Below, one piece after another: positions 1 through 5,287 of a stretch of DNA of 5,287 nt. The notes below the pieces were generated by a model. That model was given only the letters and a program-made list of their open reading frames with translations, was not told the DNA's origin and did no database searches. The stretch spans positions 1-5,287 of the forward strand of contig QNEG01000140.1 of assembly GCA_003645115.1 (NCBI GenBank), in the 5' to 3' direction. This DNA comes from a bacterium (lineage in GTDB: Bacteria > UBP14 > UBA6098 > B30-G16). The position numbers and the translations under genes were made by a program. Position 1 is the first letter of the stretch; the number at the start of each line of letters is the position of its first letter.

Positions 1-1610
1 GTGGAAATATACACCGCCGAGCCATCTACAGCGGGAAAATAAATTCTGTGCAGTGAATTCGACATCCCGGTCAATATCAACAATATCCCTATACTTGCTG
101 GAACGATAGTTTTCCAAGTTCGATGCCAAATAATGTTTATTCCAATGAAGACGAAGATAAAATAGCCAAATATAGCCGTTAATAATGGTTTCGCTATCGG
201 AATGAATGAATATGGGAACTTACTCAATGTTTTCACCACGAACAGGATGTAATCCAACAGCAAACCATCGATGGAGAGTATAGTTTTACCTACCGATGGG
301 ATAATCATCCAGATTATCGCACCTATAAATCCCGCAGAAATCACTGGCATCACTACCGGAATAATAAAAAAGTTCGATATGGGCGCAATCAACTGAAATT
401 TGTTAAAATGGAAAATGGCGATAGGCGCTGTTACCAGTTGAGCGGATATGGTGACTAAAATTAGTTGTAATGCACGAGCAGAAATATTTTTCCTGATTAT
501 TAAATCCCTGTCGAAAAAAGCGGAAATTCGTGGGAATAAATATATTATTCCACCTGCGGCGGCAAATGATAACTGAAATCCTGGAGAATATATATCCGTT
601 GGGCGAAATAATAGTATAAATAATCCCGCTGCGGCAAGCGCATTCAACGGATTCGATTTCCGGTGCACCAGTGGAGCACTCAATAGAAATACCATCATTA
701 TGGAAGCCCGCAGAACAGATGGTCTCAATTGCACTAATAATGAATATCCCATTAGAATAATAACCATAATTCCCACCGACCAGATATATGACAATTTAAT
801 TTTTGTCCGCAATAACCACAACAGTGCGAATGCTATAATTCCGATATGTAATCCCGAAACTGCCAGTATATGAATTACTCCAGTATCGGCGAAAAAAGAT
901 TTTGTTTGGGGAGAAAGTTTTCTTCCACCGCCGAGAAGCATACCCTCCAATAGTGCACCTCTTTCACCGGGCAGTGAGTTCATTACCGCCATAGTAATCT
1001 TATTTCGCAATGGTGCTATTATTTTTCGCAACAATATATTTCCCCTATCTTCATCCAATAACATCGACTGTTCGGCGGTAGTCCATATAATTCCATCGAT
1101 ATTTTTCCGCTTCAGGTATTTATAATAATTTCCCGTTTTATGTTCGATGGACATCGGTGCAGTGGAAAATTCCCATAATTGCCCATAGGCAAGTGATTTT
1201 TCCGGTTCTCTGAAATATATTCGTATATTTCCTGATGATGGCATAAATTGCTCGCCATTATGAACGGAAATAAGTTTCATCTCCGCAGACCACCTATTTT
1301 CGCTATATTCTGGGAAATTTGAAATTATTCCACGAACCGAGCGAACATATTTAAAATTTGTCCAGTGCGTAGCAGGTCGAATAGAATCTAATTCCATTCG
1401 AGCGAATCCCAGCGCAAAAAATGCAAACAAAATGGCAACCGATTTATAACCGGTTTTAGTGCCGAAAGATAATATGGAAAGTAATATTGCAAATGAAATG
1501 ATAATCGGAATGGGAACAGTGAATTGGAAATAACCAACCGAGATAATACCGAGAATAAAAGCGATAGTTAGCCACAGGATTGGAGCATAAACTTTAGTAG
1601 GTCGAGCCAT
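1..1610 (-). CDS. comEC: ComEC/Rec2-family DNA uptake channel, C-terminus cut off by window edge
   Basis: ComEC is the inner-membrane channel that passes single-stranded DNA into the cytoplasm during natural transformation. I translated the minus strand from the ATG at 1610-1608 and found about 536 codons open to the window edge with no stop or frameshift. The N-terminus (about residues 10-70) holds hydrophobic helices, followed by a soluble stretch (about 80-180) where the family carries its OB-like DUF4131 domain. The hallmark HILAVSGLHIG motif of the Competence domain lies at about 247-257, and the second conserved block, QLVTAPIAIFHF then ISNFFIIPVV, at about 391-420. Several further membrane helices follow. 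The last visible residues (FPAVDGSAVYIS) sit where many ComEC proteins start a metallo-beta-lactamase-like domain, but no DVGQGD-like motif is visible yet. An imperfect AAAGGCGGG ribosome site lies 4 bases before the ATG. The gene follows fabH by 63 bases with no evident terminator, so it is probably co-transcribed. Family assignment is firm; competence of the organism is not shown. Confidence 0.95.
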   Translation of the reverse strand, partial: MARPTKVYAPILWLTIAFILGIISVGYFQFTVPIPIIISFAILLSILSFGTKTGYKSVAILFAFFALGFARMELDSIRPATHWTNFKYVRSVRGIISNFPEYSENRWSAEMKLISVHNGEQFMPSSGNIRIYFREPEKSLAYGQLWEFSTAPMSIEHKTGNYYKYLKRKNIDGIIWTTAEQSMLLDEDRGNILLRKIIAPLRNKITMAVMNSLPGERGALLEGMLLGGGRKLSPQTKSFFADTGVIHILAVSGLHIGIIAFALLWLLRTKIKLSYIWSVGIMVIILMGYSLLVQLRPSVLRASIMMVFLLSAPLVHRKSNPLNALAAAGLFILLFRPTDIYSPGFQLSFAAAGGIIYLFPRISAFFDRDLIIRKNISARALQLILVTISAQLVTAPIAIFHFNKFQLIAPISNFFIIPVVMPVISAGFIGAIIWMIIPSVGKTILSIDGLLLDYILFVVKTLSKFPYSFIPIAKPLLTAIFGYFIFVFIGINIIWHRTWKTIVPASIGILLILTGMSNSLHRIYFPAVDGSAVYIS

Positions 1611-1673
1611 TATTCCCGCCTTTACGACAACTAATTTCCCGATATATTAAATATTCAGCGGATATATTCGTTA
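1611..1673 (-). other. fabH-comEC intergenic gap
   Basis: This 63-base AT-rich gap separates the fabH stop from the comEC start. I see no GC-rich hairpin followed by a T run, so read-through from fabH into comEC is likely. It holds the comEC ribosome site (AAAGGCGGG, ending 4 bases before the ATG) and an 8-bp direct repeat, plus-strand GATATATT at 1641-1648 and 1661-1668, exactly 20 bp apart. No convincing promoter pair was found. Confidence 0.5.
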
Positions 1674-2666
1674 TCACAACCATCTAACCACAACACTGCC
1701 CCAGGTGAAACCAGCGCCGAATGCTACCATAAGGACATTATCGCCGGATTTAATTCTACCATCCCGGACAGCATCATCTAAAGCCAGTGGAATAGAAGAT
1801 GCAGAGGTATTGCCATATTTATCTATGGTCACTACAACTTTTTCCATCGGGAGTTTCAATCTTCGGGCAAGGAAATCGATTATTCTAATATTTGCTTGAT
1901 GTGGTATAAGCCAATCCAGGTCATCCATTGAGACACCTGATAATTCGAGTCCCTTCAATGCAGCTTCCTCCATAGAGCGAACAGCGTGTTTGAATACCTC
2001 ATTTCCCACCATATAAATAGTGTGTAGATTTTCATCCACAGTCTTATGTGATGCTGGCATAGCGGAACCACCACCATATTGAATTAGCAAATCGCCTAAT
2101 GAACCGTCGGAGGCAGTATATGTAGCCAGGATTCCAGCGTCTTCGTTCTTTGTTTCTACCGATGGTCCCAAAACTACAGCGCCAGCGCCATCGCCAAACA
2201 GCACACAACTCGCTCTATCATCCCAATTGGTTATCTTGGTCAATTCTTCCACACCGACATCCAGAACATATTTTGCCATTCCTGCCTTAATCATCGCATC
2301 AGCCTGAACCAGAACATAAATAAATCCGGTGCATCCAGCCGAAGAATCATACGCCATTATTTTATTGGCACCGAGTTTATGCTGAAGTAAACAGGCAGTA
2401 GATGGAAATACATAATCAGGAGTTACTGTGGCTACTATAATTGCATCTAAGTCTGTGGCTTTCAAACCCGCCATATCTAGTGCGTTCCTTGCTGCTGGTA
2501 GTGCCAATTCCGATGATGGCGTATTTTCATCAGAAATCCGCCGTTCCACTATTCCGGTGCGCGTCCTTATCCATTCATCGGTGGTATCTACTATTTTTTC
2601 TAAGTCGAGATTAGTTAGCACCTTTTTCGGTGTAAACGAACCTGTCCCTAATATTGCTGTTCTCAT
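1674..2666 (-). CDS. fabH: Beta-ketoacyl-ACP synthase III (FabH)
   Basis: FabH condenses a short acyl-CoA primer, usually acetyl-CoA, with malonyl-ACP to start each round of type II fatty acid synthesis in the cytoplasm. The 330-residue product matches the family's usual length (about 310-335). The thiolase-fold catalytic triad is intact: Cys112 in SSAGCTGF, His256 in IPHQANIR and Asn286 in YGNTSAS. The N-terminal GTGSFTP segment, the DEWIRTRTGI segment (residues 30-39), the FGDGAGAVVL segment (157-166) and the C-terminal FGAGFTWGS segment (316-324) are all typical. The start at 2666 gives the usual FabH N-terminus and has an AAGGAG site (2674-2679) 7 bases upstream. The gene starts inside plsX, overlapping its last 56 bases in another frame, which suggests translational coupling. 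It pairs functionally with PlsX, which draws on the long acyl-ACPs that this pathway produces. Primer preference (straight or branched) cannot be read from the sequence by eye. Confidence 0.98.
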   Translation of the reverse strand: MRTAILGTGSFTPKKVLTNLDLEKIVDTTDEWIRTRTGIVERRISDENTPSSELALPAARNALDMAGLKATDLDAIIVATVTPDYVFPSTACLLQHKLGANKIMAYDSSAGCTGFIYVLVQADAMIKAGMAKYVLDVGVEELTKITNWDDRASCVLFGDGAGAVVLGPSVETKNEDAGILATYTASDGSLGDLLIQYGGGSAMPASHKTVDENLHTIYMVGNEVFKHAVRSMEEAALKGLELSGVSMDDLDWLIPHQANIRIIDFLARRLKLPMEKVVVTIDKYGNTSASSIPLALDDAVRDGRIKSGDNVLMVAFGAGFTWGSVVVRWL

Positions 2667-3669
2667 CGTCGAGCTCCTTGAGTTTTTCAGTGGCTTTTCT
2701 CAATGCTTCCTGGAGATTAGCCAGAACCATAGTCTGTGCCAGTAATATCGCATTGGTTACTGCTTTCACAGAACTGGTGCCGTGACCAATCACCACATTT
2801 CCATCCACGCCGAGCAATGGCGCTCCGCCATATTCTGCATAATTGAAATCTTTCATCGTCCTTTTTAGTGAGGGATAAAGCAACAATCCCCCCAGGATGG
2901 AAAGAACCGATATTCTTCGTCCTTTCTTGAACAATGTCTTTACAAGTGAAAAAATGCTTTCGGTGTATTTTAGTAGAACATTTCCGATGAAACCATCGCA
3001 CACTATTACATCTACGAAACCGGTCAGGATGTCTCTGCCCTCGATATTGCCGACAAAATTTAGGTCGAGTTTATGAGCGAATTTAGAAAGCAATTTGTTA
3101 GTGTTCTTAGTCACCGCATTGCCTTTGCTCGGTTCCTCGCCGATAGATAACAATCCCACTCGGGGATTATCTATTTCCATAATCAGTTGTGCGTAAGTAG
3201 CGCCCATAACAGCGAATTGTAGCAAGTGATGAGGTTTACAATCTACATTGGCACCGACATCGAGCATAGCGATAGGATGTCCTGCCATAGTGGGAAATAC
3301 TGTCAAAATAGGAGTTCTATCGATATTAGCGATTTTTTTCAATCGCAACATAGACGATGCTGCGATTGCACCAGTATTTCCAGTGCTCACGAAAGCATCG
3401 CTATCACCTCGACGAACTAAATCTATTCCCTTAACTATGGAATTATTCTTATTTTTTGCAGCCTGAAGTGGTTTTTCATCCATACCAACGATATCATCTG
3501 CATTGACTATACTAATTTCCTGGGGACGAAAGTGCTTCTGTGCGAAGTATCTATCGATTTTGTTTTCCTGTCCAACCAGAATAATTTCCAGATTTTGTGC
3601 TTGTGAGATAGCCTCCACAGCTGCATCTATATTAGTATCGATTCCGGTTTCGCCACTGGAGACATCCAA
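2611..3669 (-). CDS. plsX: Phosphate acyltransferase PlsX (start codon uncertain)
   Basis: PlsX converts acyl-ACP and phosphate to acyl-phosphate, the donor used by PlsY to acylate glycerol-3-phosphate in phospholipid synthesis; it is a peripheral membrane enzyme. Counting from the TTG at 3669, 352 residues are seen with the family landmarks in order: STGNTGA (95-101), LDVGANVDCKP (136-146), SIGEEPSKG (175-183), NFVGNIEGRDI (204-214), VCDGFIGNV (223-231), YGGAPLLGVDG (280-290) and IGHGTSS (294-300). The TTG is only the first standard start codon. The open frame continues upstream to a stop near 3793, and the codons just before TTG read VRIA, matching the first beta strand (MRIALD) of normal PlsX. 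The true start is therefore probably upstream: an ATT at 3759, a CTG at 3702, or an ATG at 3727 if one base is miscalled. The family motif DAMGGD is here DVSSGE, an unusual change. The C-terminal tail is charged and overlaps fabH. Family call firm, N-terminus uncertain. Confidence 0.96.
   Translation of the reverse strand: MDVSSGETGIDTNIDAAVEAISQAQNLEIILVGQENKIDRYFAQKHFRPQEISIVNADDIVGMDEKPLQAAKNKNNSIVKGIDLVRRGDSDAFVSTGNTGAIAASSMLRLKKIANIDRTPILTVFPTMAGHPIAMLDVGANVDCKPHHLLQFAVMGATYAQLIMEIDNPRVGLLSIGEEPSKGNAVTKNTNKLLSKFAHKLDLNFVGNIEGRDILTGFVDVIVCDGFIGNVLLKYTESIFSLVKTLFKKGRRISVLSILGGLLLYPSLKRTMKDFNYAEYGGAPLLGVDGNVVIGHGTSSVKAVTNAILLAQTMVLANLQEALRKATEKLKELDDENSNIRDRFVYTEKGAN
2674..2679 (-). promoter_or_regulatory. 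Ribosome binding site of fabH, inside plsX
   Basis: On the minus strand this reads AAGGAG and lies 7 bases before the fabH ATG. It is embedded in the plsX coding sequence, so ribosomes finishing plsX pass directly over it. It decides the fabH start at 2666 despite the 56-base overlap. Confidence 0.85.
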
Positions 3670-3758
3670 AGCAATCCGAACAGGGTGTTTCCGTTTTTCC
3701 AGCTCAGAATTCCACTTCGCTGCCCATCTCGATGTGTAATACTTTATCCTGCCCGTAA

Positions 3759-3941
3759 TTAACTCTCCTGTTTGGAAATTATCGGTCGTCCTTTATAATA
3801 CCCACAATAAGGGCAAATCCGGTGAGGAAGTATAATTTCCCCACAATTCGAACAACTCACTACATTGATATTTTTTAGTTTCCAATGAGTCCTTCGTTTT
3901 CTCTTCCGTTGTTTGGAATGTCTGCGTTTTGGTAATGCCAT
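3759..3941 (-). CDS. rpmF: 50S ribosomal protein L32 (bL32), zinc-binding form
   Basis: This small, very basic protein is bL32 of the large ribosomal subunit. The 60-residue product starts MALPKRRHSKQRKRKRR, which closely follows the family's MAVPKRRTSKSRKRKRR opening. It carries a zinc ribbon of the C+ type: Cys30 and Cys33 (CSNC), then Cys43 and Cys46 (CPYC). I chose the ATG at 3941 because a GGGAG site (3948-3952) lies 6 bases upstream and the product then aligns with known L32 starts. A TTG two codons further upstream (3947) would add Met-Asn and is less likely. The gene sits between a predicted lipoprotein gene (76 bases upstream) and plsX, whose candidate AUU start overlaps the rpmF stop by one base. 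Zinc-type L32 genes in some bacteria have zinc-free paralogues; none is visible in this window. Confidence 0.97.
   Translation of the reverse strand: MALPKRRHSKQRKRKRRTHWKLKNINVVSCSNCGEIILPHRICPYCGYYKGRPIISKQES
3765..3769 (-). promoter_or_regulatory. Candidate ribosome binding site of plsX at the end of rpmF
   Basis: The minus strand reads AGGAG here, within the last codons of rpmF. It ends 5 bases before an ATT that overlaps the rpmF stop (TAATT, in the plsX frame). The placement matches how the lipoprotein and fabH starts in this window are served by sites inside the preceding gene. It supports plsX initiation near 3759 at a rare AUU codon, with translational coupling to rpmF. It is inferred, because no standard start codon follows it. 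Confidence 0.5.
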
Positions 3942-3947
3942 ATTCAA

Positions 3948-3952
3948 CTCCC
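3948..3952 (-). promoter_or_regulatory. Ribosome binding site of rpmF
   Basis: The minus strand reads GGGAG, 6 bases before the ATG at 3941. This favours that ATG over the upstream in-frame TTG at 3947, which would sit almost on top of the site. Confidence 0.8.
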
Positions 3953-3960
3953 GATTATTG

Positions 3961-3995
3961 ATTTAACCATTGAAAATATAATCCATTGGTTAAAT
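3961..3995. repeat. Inverted repeat in the lipoprotein-rpmF gap
   Basis: Perfect 9-bp arms, ATTTAACCA at 3961-3969 and TGGTTAAAT at 3987-3995, flank a 17-base AT-rich loop in which scattered further positions also pair. In minus-strand RNA this could fold into a weak hairpin ending 8 bases before the rpmF ribosome site. It has no T run and is poor in G+C, so a classic intrinsic terminator is unlikely. It could be an operator for a dimeric regulator, a leader structure controlling L32 synthesis, or chance in AT-rich DNA. Confidence 0.55.
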
Positions 3996-4000
3996 GGCAA
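3973..4000 (-). promoter_or_regulatory. Possible internal promoter upstream of rpmF
   Basis: The minus strand shows TTGCCA (4000-3995) and TATTTT (3978-3973) separated by 16 bases, a passable -35/-10 pair for a sigma-70 type factor. It overlaps the inverted repeat, which would suit repression or regulation of rpmF-plsX-fabH independently of yceD. In DNA this AT-rich such matches occur by chance, so the call is tentative. Confidence 0.3.
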
Positions 4001-4017
4001 GTAATTTTCTGATTTTA

Positions 4018-4680
4018 TCAATCACCAGCCGTGAATTCGATAAGTTCCCAGATTTCTCCATCAGAATCTACTTCTTTAACCGAACCCACATTCTTTGCAG
4101 TCCAAGTATAACTTGTGTCGGTAGTTATGTCCTGGATAGTGCTATCGCCGATATCGATTACCATTCCACTTTCAATAATGAACTGGACTTTCAAGCAGTT
4201 ATAACTTCCCGCAGGAACTTCGATAGTTTCACTGGACAGGACTTCGACAGTTTGATTAAACCAGGAATGATATTCATATCCAGCCGAGGTATCGGTGGTA
4301 TCGATTTCCAGCGATGTCCAGGAATCTCCGATGGAGAAAGTAGCAGGAATCATCAACCAACTGGAATCGAAATCGGGGACATATACATATATTGCACCAT
4401 TGTGTATCTGGAAAAAAGAAGAATCGCCATCATCGAGCATAATATATGTGGTATATCCATCGATTTCCATAGTCCCTACAATTTCTGTGATGGATGTATC
4501 GGCTCGAGAAGAATCAGTATATATCCACTGATTACCGACAGCGAGCGGGAAATAGTCCAGGGCGGCAAATGAAGTGGTGTCATTGCCATTGCCATTGTCA
4601 TCATCATCGCTACAACCGGTAAACATCAGCATAGCGACCATCACCACAACAAACAGCCCAGCAATAATTTTCTTGTGCAT
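4018..4680 (-). CDS. Predicted secreted lipoprotein of unknown function
   Basis: I do not recognise a named family. The 220-residue product has a lipoprotein signal peptide: basic MHKK, a hydrophobic core (residues 5-20), then the lipobox-like FTGC with Cys23 as the predicted lipidated residue (Phe at -3 is a little unusual). An acidic, low-complexity tether follows (SDDDDNGNGND, 24-34). The mature part is strongly acidic and rich in Asp, Thr and Ser. YFPLAVGNQWIY (43-54), VPAGSYNCLKV (155-165) and WTAKNVGSVK (193-202) resemble segments seen in uncharacterised lipoproteins of several Gram-negative-type phyla; this is from memory. No enzyme motif is visible. The ATG at 4680 follows the yceD stop by one base and has a strong AAGGAGG site, so it is translated as part of this operon. 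It interrupts the usual direct adjacency of yceD and rpmF. The location is probably the outer face of the inner membrane or the outer membrane. Confidence 0.87.
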   Translation of the reverse strand: MHKKIIAGLFVVVMVAMLMFTGCSDDDDNGNGNDTTSFAALDYFPLAVGNQWIYTDSSRADTSITEIVGTMEIDGYTTYIMLDDGDSSFFQIHNGAIYVYVPDFDSSWLMIPATFSIGDSWTSLEIDTTDTSAGYEYHSWFNQTVEVLSSETIEVPAGSYNCLKVQFIIESGMVIDIGDSTIQDITTDTSYTWTAKNVGSVKEVDSDGEIWELIEFTAGD

Positions 4681-4681
4681 T

Positions 4682-5233
4682 TTATCCTCCTTGTTGATTT
4701 TTGTTTTCCAACAATTGCTTCAATTTTTCCCATCTGGGGTCGATTTGTTTTTCCTGTTTTTCTTTTGTATGTCCACAATCGCCATGGTTGAGGTTAGCTC
4801 CACATATCGGGCAAAGTCCCTTACAATCGGGTTTACACAATGGATGCGTGGGAACTCCAAGTAATACCGCATCTCTAACTCGTGGACTGATATCGATTTT
4901 TCCCGATGCGGGATCGACTCTTACTATGTCTTCATACCACAATTGAGAATTGATAGGAGCACCCGCAATCAGTCGAACCGCAAAGTCGATTTTCTCAGCC
5001 AATTCAATGGGGAAAACATCCAGACATCGCACACATTTAGTCTCGATAATAGTGGAAACCGTTCCGAAGCAAGTAATCTCGAGCCCCCGACGAATGTTAT
5101 TCAAATGGAGTAATACATCCGTTGGAAAATCGACATTGTTATATTTCAAGTCCAGATTTTCCGGTTTCCATAAGAAATCGGAACTACTTCGCCCCTCGGG
5201 CAATGCGGATACTTCAAAATAATTTTTTATCAT
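4682..5233 (-). CDS. yceD: DUF177 family protein (YceD-like, 23S rRNA accumulation protein)
   Basis: DUF177/YceD proteins are encoded next to rpmF across bacteria and are linked to 23S rRNA and large-subunit accumulation; the mechanism is poorly known. The 183-residue product has the expected size and layout. A CVRC pair (Cys67, Cys70) follows the N-terminal beta-rich part. A cysteine cluster HPLCKPDCKGLCPICG (Cys133, 137, 141, 144) comes next, with another Cys at 153 in GDCGH, then the typical DPRWEKL signature (165-171). The cysteines probably bind metal. I chose the ATG at 5233; an in-frame GTG at 5242 would add three residues, and neither has a strong ribosome site (only a weak AAGTG before the ATG). 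It is the first gene visible in the cluster and its 3' end carries the ribosome site of the lipoprotein gene. Confidence 0.92.
   Translation of the reverse strand: MIKNYFEVSALPEGRSSSDFLWKPENLDLKYNNVDFPTDVLLHLNNIRRGLEITCFGTVSTIIETKCVRCLDVFPIELAEKIDFAVRLIAGAPINSQLWYEDIVRVDPASGKIDISPRVRDAVLLGVPTHPLCKPDCKGLCPICGANLNHGDCGHTKEKQEKQIDPRWEKLKQLLENKNQQGG
4686..4692 (-). promoter_or_regulatory. Ribosome binding site of the lipoprotein gene, inside yceD
   Basis: The minus strand reads AAGGAGG 5 bases before the ATG at 4680, within the last codons of yceD (Gln-Gly-Gly). It is the best ribosome site in the window and implies vigorous, coupled translation of the lipoprotein. Confidence 0.88.
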
Positions 5234-5266
5234 ATTTATCACTTAAAATTTTCAAATAACTTTTTA

Positions 5267-5272
5267 ATTATA
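5267..5272 (-). promoter_or_regulatory. Possible -10 element of the yceD operon
   Basis: The minus strand reads TATAAT exactly, about 33 bases before the yceD ATG, in a very AT-rich leader (5234-5287). The matching -35 region would fall at or beyond the window's right edge, so the promoter cannot be completed here. Confidence 0.35.
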
Positions 5273-5287
5273 AAATCATCATTTTAA

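Noticed and set aside
2717..3001. A second minus-strand open frame inside plsX
   Set aside because: It is an alternative frame of a gene with clear PlsX motifs, and its translation resembles no known protein.
3942..3947. Upstream TTG start for rpmF giving two extra residues
   Set aside because: The TTG lies directly against the GGGAG site, too close for initiation, while the ATG at 3941 is 6 bases away and yields the standard L32 N-terminus.
3961..3995. Intrinsic terminator between the lipoprotein gene and rpmF
   Set aside because: The arms are AT-rich, the loop is 17 bases and no T run follows on the minus strand, so a terminator is not supported; the feature is listed only as an inverted repeat.
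3994..4572. A 192-codon plus-strand open frame opposite the lipoprotein gene
   Set aside because: It has no recognisable motif and lies wholly antisense to a gene with a lipobox and a strong ribosome site. It is a shadow produced by the codon composition of that gene.
1..5287. Mobile element, CRISPR array, tRNA or rRNA
   Set aside because: No transposase-like product, regular spaced repeat, or tRNA/rRNA-like sequence was seen on either strand; the window is filled by six ordinary genes on one strand.

Overview
The window is bacterial chromosome, moderately AT-rich by eye (not counted). Every supported gene lies on the minus strand, so transcription runs from high to low coordinates. The order is yceD (DUF177), a predicted lipoprotein of unknown function, rpmF (ribosomal protein L32), plsX, fabH, and a comEC-like gene that runs off the left edge. 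The yceD-rpmF-plsX-fabH core is a widespread arrangement that joins an rRNA/ribosome accessory protein and L32 to the first steps of phospholipid and fatty acid synthesis. The phylum cannot be fixed from this sequence. The lipoprotein carries a YFPLxVGNxWxY segment that I associate loosely with FCB-type and related uncultured lineages, which is inference only.

Layout from right to left (5' to 3' of the genes). Positions 5234-5287 are an AT-rich leader with a TATAAT match. Next is yceD, whose last codons supply the AAGGAGG ribosome binding site for the lipoprotein gene starting one base after the yceD stop. A 76-base gap follows the lipoprotein gene; it contains a 9-bp inverted repeat and a possible internal promoter, then rpmF with a good GGGAG site. 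The end of rpmF supplies an AGGAG site for plsX. No ATG, GTG or TTG stands at the expected plsX start, so its initiation is unusual. fabH begins inside the last 56 bases of plsX with its own AAGGAG site. After 63 bases without an evident terminator comes comEC, of which about 536 codons are present and the C-terminal end is missing.

How the genes fit together: PlsX makes acyl-phosphate from acyl-ACP for membrane phospholipid synthesis, and FabH makes the first condensation of type II fatty acid synthesis. Both are coupled tightly at the translational level. L32 and the DUF177 protein belong to the large ribosomal subunit side. ComEC is a DNA-uptake channel that may simply ride on the operon.

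The features most worth a second look are the plsX N-terminus (no standard start codon and loss of the near-invariant DAMGGD motif), the lipoprotein gene inserted into an otherwise conserved cluster, and the dyad in front of rpmF. I see no sign of an undescribed multi-gene system, mobile element, CRISPR array or RNA gene here.
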